Shown: positions 1-5,300 of the stretch, piece after piece
Numbering within the stretch: the stretch's first letter is position 1
How the letters are laid out: every line of letters starts with the position of its first letter
NCBI GenBank assembly: GCA_020849155.1
Contig: JADLGU010000170.1
Coordinates: forward strand, 1-8,467
Direction: 5' to 3'
Origin: Rhodocyclaceae bacterium
GTDB taxonomy: Bacteria; Pseudomonadota; Gammaproteobacteria; Burkholderiales; Rhodocyclaceae
DNA length: 8,467 nucleotides
Made by a program: the position numbers and the translations under genes
The notes under the pieces: model-generated
Told to the model about the DNA's origin: nothing
Database searches by the model: none
The model's input: the letters and a program-made list of their open reading frames with translations, nothing else

Positions 1-373
1 CGACAGCGGCGCCCTGCTCGATGGAGCGCGCCGCGCCATGCGCGCCAGCTACCAGCGCGAACTCGACGCGATGGAAGTCAACCTCGCCTTCCTCGCCTCG
101 GTCGGGTCGGTGTCGCCCTATGTGGGCCTGTTCGGCACGGTGTGGGGCATCATGAACGCCTTCCGCGGCCTCGCCAACGTCAGCTCGGCCACCCTGGCCC
201 ACGTCGCGCCGGGCATCGCCGAGGCGCTGGTGGCCACCGCCATCGGCCTCTTCGCCGCCATCCCCGCGGTGGTCGCCTACAACCGCTTCGCCCACGACAT
301 CGACCGCGTCAGCATCCGCTTCGAGAGCTTCATGGAGGAGTTCTCGAACATCCTGCAGCGTCAACTGCGATGA
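1..373 (+). CDS. tolQ: TolQ, proton-channel subunit of the Tol-Pal motor (3' part)
   Basis: This is the 3' end of the inner-membrane protein that, with TolR, forms the proton channel energising TolA (MotA/TolQ/ExbB family). The reading frame is open from base 2 and gives 123 visible residues, roughly the C-terminal half of the usual ~230. Counting from the window edge, a hydrophobic segment at about residues 27-55 carries the family motif GLFGTVWGIMNAF (TM2). A second at 71-93 (IAEALVATAIGLFAAIPAVVAY) is TM3 and holds the polar Thr/Ala-rich face of the channel. The tail ends ILQRQLR before TGA at 371-373. tolR, tolA, tolB and pal follow, which separates it from the close paralogue ExbB. The start lies outside the window. 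An internal ATG at 38 is not the true start because homologous sequence continues upstream of it. Unusually, tolR does not follow within a few bases. Confidence 0.95.
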   Translation, partial: DSGALLDGARRAMRASYQRELDAMEVNLAFLASVGSVSPYVGLFGTVWGIMNAFRGLANVSSATLAHVAPGIAEALVATAIGLFAAIPAVVAYNRFAHDIDRVSIRFESFMEEFSNILQRQLR

Positions 374-391
374 ATATGGACGAGGCTCTCT

Positions 392-456
392 CCATCCCGC
401 GCCGCAAGGCGCCCATCTGGTCGCCCCCTTCCGAGGGAAGGGGGCTGGGGGGATGG
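392..456. repeat. Structured palindromic element in the tolQ-tolR gap (REP-like)
   Basis: The gap contains a nested fold. An outer inverted repeat, CCATCCC (392-398) with GGGATGG (450-456), encloses two hairpins. The first is GCGCC-GCAA-GGCGC (399-412), which has a tetraloop. The second is a perfect 10-bp stem with a GAG triloop (423-432 / 436-445, core CCCCCTTCC / GGAAGGGGG). No ORF with coding character crosses it. Such G/C-tract palindromes resemble dispersed intergenic (REP-like) repeats of betaproteobacteria, but copy number cannot be assessed here. No U-tract follows the stems, so it is not a classical intrinsic terminator, although it could attenuate or protect the polycistronic mRNA. 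Confidence 0.6.
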
Positions 457-468
457 CACAACACCTGC

Positions 469-521
469 CGTGAGGCGGCGCTGTCTCAGGGGCAACGCCC
501 ATGAGACAGCGCCGTCTCATG
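469..521 (+). promoter_or_regulatory. Long hairpin burying the tolR ribosome-binding site and start
   Basis: Bases 469-488 pair with 502-521 in a 20-bp stem (18 Watson-Crick pairs and two G-U pairs). A single G-A mismatch (489/501) follows, then a 4-bp GGGC/GCCC stem (490-493 / 497-500) with an AAC loop. The Shine-Dalgarno-like AGGGG (488-492) and both candidate tolR start codons (501 and 519) lie inside the structure. The arms are also direct copies of each other: the 18-mers at 471-488 and 502-519 (TGAGACAGCGCCGTCTCA) match at 15 of 18 positions, and each is itself nearly palindromic, so alternative smaller hairpins are possible. The structure is read directly from the sequence. A role in limiting TolR translation is inference. 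Confidence 0.6.
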
Positions 522-905
522 AACCAGATCAACGTCGTGCCGTACATCGACGTGATGCTGGTGCTGCTCGTCATCTTCATGGTGACGGCGCCGCTGATCC
601 AGGTGGCCTCGGTCGACGTGCCGTCGGTGGGCAAGGCCTCCCAGGCGCCGGTCGATCCGCTGCAGGTGATCGTCAAGGCCGACCAGACGCTGGCCTTCCG
701 CGCCACGCCCAACGCCACGCCGCGCGACGTCTCGCGCGAGGAGCTCGCGCGCCTGGTGGCCGAGGCGCAGAAGAAGAACCCGCAGCAGCCGGTGGTGGTG
801 GCCGGCGACAGGAACGTCCGCTACGAGGCCGTCATGCAGGTGATGGACGATCTGCAAAAGCAGCAGGTGGCGCGGGTCGGCTTGCTGGTGCAGCAGGGCA
901 AATGA
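501..905 (+). CDS. tolR: TolR, Tol-Pal motor subunit
   Basis: TolR is an ExbD/TolR-family protein of the inner membrane. It has one N-terminal transmembrane helix that lines the TolQ proton channel and a periplasmic domain that dimerises and contacts peptidoglycan. The 134 residues are close to the family's ~140. The basic N-terminus (MRQRRL) precedes NQINVVPYIDVMLVLLVIFMVTAPL. D17 within PYIDVML is the conserved channel aspartate (equivalent to E. coli D23), and the helix spans about residues 13-32. The rest is the periplasmic domain. The start at 501 is favoured because AGGGG lies 8 nt upstream and it retains the usual basic leader. ATG 519 (MNQINVVP) is an alternative. The gene ends in ATGA, overlapping tolA by 4 nt, so the two are translationally coupled. 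The 127-bp separation from tolQ and the hairpin over the start are unusual for this operon. Confidence 0.94.
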   Translation: MRQRRLMNQINVVPYIDVMLVLLVIFMVTAPLIQVASVDVPSVGKASQAPVDPLQVIVKADQTLAFRATPNATPRDVSREELARLVAEAQKKNPQQPVVVAGDRNVRYEAVMQVMDDLQKQQVARVGLLVQQGK

Positions 906-1654
906 ACGCCGCCTTGTTCGAGCAGCGGCAAGACCCGGGCAAGGCGGCCTCGGCCACCCTCGCCGTGCTGGTGCACATCGCGCTGGCGGTGCTGCTGGTC
1001 TATGGCATCCGCTGGCAGACGCGGCCGCCGGAAGCCGTCGAGGTGGAACTGGTGCGCGCCGTGCCGGCGCCGCCCGCCGCCGTCGTCGCGCCGCCGCCGG
1101 AACCCGCACCCCCGCCGAAAGCCGAGCCCAGGCCCGAGCCGAAAGTCGAGCCGAAACCGGCGCCGCCCAAGCCGGACATCGCGCTGAAGGAGAAGGAAAA
1201 GCCGAAGCCGGAACCGAAGCCCGTGCCCAAGGCGGAGCCCCGGCCGGAGCCGGACAAGGCCAGCCGCCAGTTGATGGCCGAGGCCCTCAAGCGCGAACAA
1301 CAACAGCTCGAAGCGCGCAAGGCCGAACAGGAACTGGCGCAGATGAAGGCGGCGCAGGCCGCCGCCGCCCGCGGCAAGGCCACGGCCGACTACATCGGCC
1401 GCATCCGCGGCAAGATCAAGGGCAACATCGTCCTGCCCCCCGACATCAAGGGCAATCCCGAAGCCATCTTCGACGTCGTCCAGCTGCCCAGCGGCGAGAT
1501 CCTCAGCGTCAAGCTGAAGAAGTCCAGCGGCCACCCCGCCTATGACAATGCCGTCGAGCGGGCCATCCTCAAGTCGAGCCCGCTGCCCAAGCCGGAGCAG
1601 GGCGACCTCTTCAGCCGCAGCCTGGAATTGAAGTTCCGGCCATTGGAGGAGTAA
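902..1654 (+). CDS. tolA: TolA, periplasm-spanning coupling protein
   Basis: TolA transmits the energised state of TolQR across the periplasm to TolB/Pal, and homologues serve as colicin and phage import receptors. Its 250 residues show the three-domain plan. Domain I is a short cytoplasmic N-terminus and one transmembrane helix (about 17-36, with the conserved His at 25). Next come a very Pro/Lys/Glu-rich stretch (53-118, P-x-P-K/E repeats) and a charged Ala-rich helix (119-160). Domain III (about 164-250) begins YIGRIRGKIKGNIVLPPDI, contains the typical AYDNAVERAILKSSPLP segment and ends ELKFRPLEE. It is much shorter than E. coli TolA (421 aa), because the long helical domain II is replaced by a proline-rich rod. 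The start ATG at 902 overlaps the tolR stop. An open frame runs further upstream to 470 but has no TolA character. It could be confused with TonB, but the C-terminal domain and neighbours point to TolA. Confidence 0.93.
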   Translation: MNAALFEQRQDPGKAASATLAVLVHIALAVLLVYGIRWQTRPPEAVEVELVRAVPAPPAAVVAPPPEPAPPPKAEPRPEPKVEPKPAPPKPDIALKEKEKPKPEPKPVPKAEPRPEPDKASRQLMAEALKREQQQLEARKAEQELAQMKAAQAAAARGKATADYIGRIRGKIKGNIVLPPDIKGNPEAIFDVVQLPSGEILSVKLKKSSGHPAYDNAVERAILKSSPLPKPEQGDLFSRSLELKFRPLEE

Positions 1655-1697
1655 GGCAAATGTATAATTCCCCGATTCTTGCCCTAGCCGAGTGATG
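1645..1697 (+). promoter_or_regulatory. Shine-Dalgarno plus 11-codon leader ORF overlapping the tolB start; TATAAT box inside
   Basis: The end of tolA carries a strong Shine-Dalgarno sequence, GGAGGAG (1645-1651). It sits 8 nt before an ATG at 1660, which opens an 11-codon ORF (MYNSPILALAE). The TGA of this ORF (1693-1695) overlaps the tolB ATG (1695-1697) as TGATG. tolB itself has no recognisable Shine-Dalgarno immediately upstream, so its translation may depend on termination-reinitiation from the mini-ORF. The same gap contains a perfect TATAAT at 1663-1668 without a convincing -35 at 17 bp. It could be the -10 of a secondary tolB-pal promoter, as an internal tolB promoter is known in E. 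coli. The two readings compete, because a start near 1675 would omit the mini-ORF. Confidence 0.45.
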
Positions 1698-2969
1698 ATG
1701 ACCGCCCTCGTTCGCGCCGCCTTCGCCCTTGTCGTGTTCGCGCTGTCCTTCGCCGCCCGCGCCCAGCTGACCATCGAGATCACCGGCGCCGGCGCCAACC
1801 GGATCCCCATCGCCATCGCCGATTTCGCCGGCGAGCCCGGCGTCTCGCGCGCCGTGGCCATGGTGGTGCGCGCCGACCTGGAGCGCAGCGGCCTGTTCAA
1901 GCTGGTGGAGGCCGGCGCCCCGCTGGCCGAGAACGCCGCGGTCAATTTCGGCGACTGGAAGGCGCAAGGCGCCGACGCCCTGGTCGTCGGAAGCGTCCAG
2001 CCCACCGCCAACGGCCGCTTCGAGGTGCGCTTCCGCCTCCACGACGTGCAGAAGCAGGCCTCGCTGGGCGGCCTGGCCTTCGTCATGGCTGCCCCGCAGG
2101 CGCGCACCACCGGGCACCGCATCGCCGATTTCGTCTACGAGAAGCTGCTCGGCGAGCCGGGCATCTTCTCCACCCGCATCGCCTATGTCGTCAAGAGCGC
2201 CGGCCGCTTCGAGCTGCAGATCGCCGACGCCGACGGCATGAACCCGCAGACGGCGCTGGCCTCGCGCGAGCCGATCATCTCGCCGGCCTGGTCGCCCGAC
2301 GGCGGCCGGCTCGCCTACGTCTCCTTCGAGGCGAAGAAGCCGGTGATCTACGTTCACTCCCTGGCCAGCGGCAAGCGCCACGTCGCCGCCAATTTCAAGG
2401 GGTCCAACTCGGCCCCGGCCTGGTCGCCCGACGGGCGCAAGCTGGCGGTGGTGCTGACCAAGGACGGCGCCTCCCAGCTTTATTCCGTGAATGCCGACGG
2501 CAGCGGGGTGGTGCGCCTGGCTTCCTCCGCCGGCATCGACACCGAGCCCTTCTTCTCGCCCGATGGCCAGTTCATCTATTTCACCTCCGACCGCGGCGGC
2601 AGCCCGCAGGTCTATCGGGTTTCCTCCGCCGGCGGCAGCGCCCAGCGCATCACTTTCGAGGGCAGCTACAACGTCACCCCGCGCCTGTCGCCGGACGGCA
2701 AGAACATGGCCTTCGTCACCCGCAACGGCGGGCGCTTCCAATTGGCCCTGATGGACCTGGCCACCCGCCAGACCCAGGTGCTGACCGACTCGGACAAGGA
2801 CGAGTCCCCCAGTTTCGCCCCCAACGGCCGGATGATCCTCTACGCCTCGGAGATCGGCGGGCGCGGGGTGCTGGCCGCCGTCTCCAGCGACGGCCGCGTC
2901 AAGCAGAAGCTCTCGGTGCAGGCGGGCGACGTGCGCGAACCGGCCTGGGGCCCGTTCCTGAAGAATTGA
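1695..2969 (+). CDS. tolB: TolB, periplasmic beta-propeller protein of Tol-Pal
   Basis: TolB is a soluble periplasmic protein that shuttles between Pal and TolA and helps recruit Pal to the division site. From ATG 1695 it has 424 residues, the normal family length. A Sec signal peptide (MMTALVR, then a hydrophobic core) ends in ARA at 21-23, so the mature protein probably starts QLTIEITG. The N-terminal domain (to about residue 150) contains the GAGANRIPIAIADF signature. The C-terminal six-bladed propeller shows repeated blade motifs: WSPDGGRLAYVS (~199), WSPDGRKLAVVL (~243), FSPDGQFIYFTS (~287), LSPDGKNMAFVT (~331) and FAPNGRMILYAS (~374). GTG 1692 and ATG 1698 are alternative starts. ATG 1695 is chosen because it overlaps the upstream mini-ORF stop. 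pal begins 19 nt after the stop. Confidence 0.95.
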   Translation: MMTALVRAAFALVVFALSFAARAQLTIEITGAGANRIPIAIADFAGEPGVSRAVAMVVRADLERSGLFKLVEAGAPLAENAAVNFGDWKAQGADALVVGSVQPTANGRFEVRFRLHDVQKQASLGGLAFVMAAPQARTTGHRIADFVYEKLLGEPGIFSTRIAYVVKSAGRFELQIADADGMNPQTALASREPIISPAWSPDGGRLAYVSFEAKKPVIYVHSLASGKRHVAANFKGSNSAPAWSPDGRKLAVVLTKDGASQLYSVNADGSGVVRLASSAGIDTEPFFSPDGQFIYFTSDRGGSPQVYRVSSAGGSAQRITFEGSYNVTPRLSPDGKNMAFVTRNGGRFQLALMDLATRQTQVLTDSDKDESPSFAPNGRMILYASEIGGRGVLAAVSSDGRVKQKLSVQAGDVREPAWGPFLKN

Positions 2970-2988
2970 TTTTTTTGGAGAGGTAATC

Positions 2989-3516
2989 ATGCGCAATAAA
3001 CTGATGATTGTTTTGGGGGCCGCCCTGATCGCCGGTTGCGGCACCACGGTCGACCCGGAGCAGCCCGGCGCCTCGGTGGAGGACCGCAACGCCAAGAGCA
3101 TCGACGGCGCCGACGTCAAGCGCGTCACCCCCGAGGACAACCTCGGCACGGCGCTGGCGGCCGTCAAGCAGGGCGTGCTGGCCAAGCGCAGCGTCTTCTT
3201 CGACTACGACAGCTACGTCATCAAGGACGAGTACAAGTCGCTGGTCGAGGCCCACGCCAAGTTCCTGGTCGCCAACCCGCGGGTGACGATGCTGATCCAG
3301 GGCAACGCCGACGAACGCGGCAGCCGCGAGTACAACCTGGCCCTCGGCCAGAAGCGCGCCGAGGCGCTGCGCAAGATGCTGGCCCTGCTCGGCGCCCGCG
3401 AGGAGCAGATCGAGGCCGTCAGCCTGGGCGAGGAAAAGCCGCGCTGCAGCGAAGGCAGCGAGGCCTGCTGGTCGCAGAACCGCCGCGACGACATGCTCTA
3501 CACCGGCGAGTTCTGA
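2989..3516 (+). CDS. pal: Pal, peptidoglycan-associated outer-membrane lipoprotein
   Basis: Pal anchors the outer membrane to peptidoglycan and is the outer-membrane end of the Tol-Pal system. The 175 residues begin with a lipoprotein signal ending in the lipobox IAGC, so C17 would be lipidated. The next residue is Gly rather than Asp, compatible with outer-membrane sorting. A flexible linker (18-65) leads to an OmpA-like domain (about 67-175) with RSVFFDYDSY, the peptidoglycan-binding stretch GNADERGSREYN (105-116, including D108), QKRAEAL and the terminal NRRDD. GGAGAGG (2977-2983) is a strong Shine-Dalgarno 5 nt before the ATG. C153 and C160 lie in the loop before NRRDD, close enough to form a periplasmic disulfide. 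cpoB starts 3 nt after the stop. Confidence 0.96.
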   Translation: MRNKLMIVLGAALIAGCGTTVDPEQPGASVEDRNAKSIDGADVKRVTPEDNLGTALAAVKQGVLAKRSVFFDYDSYVIKDEYKSLVEAHAKFLVANPRVTMLIQGNADERGSREYNLALGQKRAEALRKMLALLGAREEQIEAVSLGEEKPRCSEGSEACWSQNRRDDMLYTGEF

Positions 3517-3519
3517 TCC

Positions 3520-4272
3520 ATGTTGCGCGCCCTGCGCCTGCTGCCGTTGCTGTTCCTCGCCGCCGCGCTGCCGGCGCGGGCGGCGCTCTTCGACGACGAG
3601 GAGGCGCGCAAGCGCATCGAGGCGCTGCGCACGGAGGTCAACGCCCGGATGGACAAGCTCGAGGCCGCCTCGCGCGGCCAGATCGAACTGGCCAACCAGA
3701 TCGAGGCGCTCAAGCAAGAGGTCGCCAAGCTGCGCGGCCAGATCGAGGTGCTGGCCAACGAGATCGAGTCGACGCAGAAGCGCCAGAAGGACTTCTACGT
3801 CGATCTCGACAACCGCCTGCGCAAGCTGGAGGCGCCGCCCGCCGAGGCCAAGCCGGCTGAGGCCAAGCCGGCCGGCGACCCCGCCGCCGAAACGCGCGAT
3901 TACGAAGCGGCGCTCGGCCTGTTCAAGTCGGGCAAGCACAAGGACGCGCTCGGCGCCTTCCTGAACTTCATCAAGGCCTGGCCGGCCAGCCCCTTCCTGC
4001 CCTCGGCGCACTACTGGGCCGGCAGCGCCCACTACCAGCTCGGCGAGTACAAGAAGGCCATCGAACTGTTCGGCAAGCTGGTCGCCACCTGGCCCGACGA
4101 CGTCAAGGCTCCCGACGCCCTGCTCGGCGAGGCCAACTGCCTGCAGGAGTCCGGCGACGCCAAGGGCGCGCGCAAGGCCCTGGAAACCCTGGTCGCGAAA
4201 TATCCCGCCAGCGGCGCCGCGGCCGTCGCCAAGCAGCGCCTGGCGCCCAGCCGTCCGCCGCGCAAGAAGTAG
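3520..4272 (+). CDS. cpoB: CpoB (YbgF), cell-division coordinator with TPR domain
   Basis: CpoB is a periplasmic protein that binds TolA and coordinates Tol-Pal constriction with peptidoglycan synthesis by PBP1B. The 250 residues match the family (~260). A signal peptide (MLRALRLLPLLFLAAALPARA) probably ends at ARA (19-21). Residues 24-105 form a heptad-rich coiled coil that in homologues trimerises. An Ala/Pro/Lys linker (105-124, PAEAKPAEAKP) follows. The TPR domain (about 125-245) has repeats around YEAALGLFKSGKHKDALGAF, AHYWAGSAHYQLGEYKKAIELF and LLGEANCLQESGDAKGARKAL. The start is 3 nt after the pal stop, implying coupled translation. It is the last tol-pal gene before the queuosine gene queE. 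Confidence 0.93.
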   Translation: MLRALRLLPLLFLAAALPARAALFDDEEARKRIEALRTEVNARMDKLEAASRGQIELANQIEALKQEVAKLRGQIEVLANEIESTQKRQKDFYVDLDNRLRKLEAPPAEAKPAEAKPAGDPAAETRDYEAALGLFKSGKHKDALGAFLNFIKAWPASPFLPSAHYWAGSAHYQLGEYKKAIELFGKLVATWPDDVKAPDALLGEANCLQESGDAKGARKALETLVAKYPASGAAAVAKQRLAPSRPPRKK

Positions 4273-4305
4273 CCGCGGCCGGCGGCGCCGGCTGGATGCC
4301 GCAGC

Positions 4306-4959
4306 ATGACCGACCTGACCGCCACGCTCCGCGTCACCGAGATCTTCCATTCCCTGCAGGGCGAGAGCACCCGCGCCGGCCTGCCGACGGTGTTCGTGCG
4401 CCTGACCGGCTGCCCGCTGCGCTGCGCCTGGTGCGACACCGACTACGCCTTCTCCGGCGGCGAGACCCGGACGCTGGGCGAGGTGCTGCTGGAGGTGGCG
4501 AAGCACGGCGCGCGCCATGTCTGCGTCACCGGCGGCGAGCCGCTGGCGCAGAAGGCCTGCCTGCCGCTCCTGGCGGCGCTGTGCGACGCCGGCTACTCCG
4601 TCTCGCTGGAGACCAGCGGCGCGCTGGACATCGCCCAGGTCGACCCGCGCGTCTCGCGCATCATGGACCTCAAGGCGCCGGCCTCCGGCGAGGCGGACCG
4701 CAACCACTGGGAGAACCTGGGGCAGCTCAACGCCGGCGACGAGCTCAAGATCGTGCTGGCCGACGAGGCGGACTACGCGTGGGCAAAGTCGGTCTGCGCG
4801 ACACGGCGGCTGGACGCGATCTGCCCGGTGCTGCTCTCGCCGGTGGCCGGCAGGCTCGACGCGAAACGGCTGGCCGAATGGGTGCTGCGCGACAAGCTGC
4901 CGGTGCGCGTGCAGCTGCAGCTGCACAAGCTGATCTGGGGATCGGAGCGCGGCAGGTAG
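4306..4959 (+). CDS. queE: QueE, 7-carboxy-7-deazaguanine synthase (radical SAM)
   Basis: QueE converts 6-carboxy-5,6,7,8-tetrahydropterin to 7-carboxy-7-deazaguanine, the ring-contraction step of the preQ0/queuosine pathway, using SAM, a 4Fe-4S cluster and Mg2+. The 217 residues show an N-terminal VTEIFHSLQGEST substrate-site motif and the radical-SAM cluster motif C36-x3-C40-x2-C43 (GCPLRCAWCD). They also show VTGGEP (74-79) and LETSG (101-105) for SAM binding, and the C-terminal LHKLIWG (206-212). All expected motifs are intact. It begins 33 nt after cpoB. A GC-rich palindrome (GCCGGC-GGC-GCCGGC, 4278-4292) lies in the gap and no strong Shine-Dalgarno is obvious. It probably reads through from the tol-pal operon. 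Its stop lies 4 nt from the stop of the convergent MoaD-like gene. Confidence 0.95.
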   Translation: MTDLTATLRVTEIFHSLQGESTRAGLPTVFVRLTGCPLRCAWCDTDYAFSGGETRTLGEVLLEVAKHGARHVCVTGGEPLAQKACLPLLAALCDAGYSVSLETSGALDIAQVDPRVSRIMDLKAPASGEADRNHWENLGQLNAGDELKIVLADEADYAWAKSVCATRRLDAICPVLLSPVAGRLDAKRLAEWVLRDKLPVRVQLQLHKLIWGSERGR

Positions 4960-4963
4960 CCGC

Positions 4964-5245
4964 TCAGCAGACCGGCGCGCCGTAGGCGCGCGAGAAGGGG
5001 ATCGGCCCGGACAGCGCCAGGCGGTCGCCGTGGCCGAGGACGATGCCGTCCTCGAAGCTGCCGCCGAAGGACTTCAGGATGTTGTGGCCGTTGCGCCAGG
5101 CGGCGAAGATTTCGCGCTCGGGAATGCCGAGCCGGCGCGCCACTTCGGCGGGGGGCGCGCCTTCCGGCAGGCTGACCCGCAGCGGCTCGTACTTGCGCAC
5201 GAAACGCACGAGGCTGTTGTAGAGATGGACTTCGACTTCGATCAT
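4964..5245 (-). CDS. MoaD/ThiS-like ubiquitin-fold protein lacking the diglycine end
   Basis: This is a 93-residue protein, on the strand opposite its neighbours, that resembles the MoaD/ThiS sulfur-carrier superfamily (beta-grasp fold). Visible features are an N-terminal strand pair (IEVEVHLYNSLVRFVRK), an LPEGAPPAEVARRLGIP segment matching the first helix, and a late NGHNILK...DGIVLGHGDRLALSGP stretch matching the NG...L..GD.v.l..P end of these proteins. Family members used for molybdopterin or thiamine end in GlyGly, which is thiocarboxylated. This one instead ends SRAYGAPVC, a tail with one Gly and a terminal Cys. Its role is therefore uncertain: it may be a carrier for a molybdenum/tungsten enzyme, a structural ubiquitin-like protein, or a precursor that is trimmed. 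ATG 5245 is the only Met in the domain. No Shine-Dalgarno is seen, and a candidate promoter would place the mRNA start at or next to this ATG. Confidence 0.82.
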   Translation of the reverse strand: MIEVEVHLYNSLVRFVRKYEPLRVSLPEGAPPAEVARRLGIPEREIFAAWRNGHNILKSFGGSFEDGIVLGHGDRLALSGPIPFSRAYGAPVC

Positions 5246-5253
5246 GGCCGGAC

Positions 5254-5295
5254 ATGATATGGTGCCGCCTGCACCAGATAATTGACCCGCGTCAA
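5254..5295 (-). promoter_or_regulatory. FNR/ANR/DNR-type class II promoter of the MoaD-like gene
   Basis: A perfect 5+4+5 inverted repeat, TTGACCCGCGTCAA (5282-5295), matches the FNR-family half-site layout TTGAT-N4-ATCAA except for the symmetric T/A to C/G change common among ANR/DNR/NNR-type sites. On the minus strand a TATCAT box (5259-5254, five of six matches to TATAAT) follows 22 nt later. If that is the -10, +1 falls near 5247 and the repeat is centred at -41.5, the geometry of class II FNR activation. The leader would be 0-3 nt. On the plus strand the same repeat lies 5 nt before the queC ATG and overlaps a possible queC -10 (GATAAT, 5277-5282), so bound regulator might block queC. 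Sequence and spacing are observed. The regulator and its effect are inferred. Confidence 0.6.
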
Positions 5296-5300
5296 AGCCG

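Noticed and set aside
470..901. Upstream extension of the tolA frame back to 470
   Set aside because: It overlaps the whole of tolR in another frame and has no TolA-like residues. The overlapping ATGA start at 902 fits.
2899..4926. Very long open frame on the minus strand (675 codons) across pal, cpoB and queE
   Set aside because: It is antisense to three well-recognised genes, has low-complexity Ala/Arg/Leu/Gly composition and no motif. It is a by-product of GC-rich codon use.
4975..4991. GCGCGCC-GTA-GGCGCGC hairpin between convergent queE and the MoaD-like gene as a bidirectional terminator
   Set aside because: The stem is perfect but lies in coding sequence for the MoaD-like C-terminus and has no T-tract on either side.
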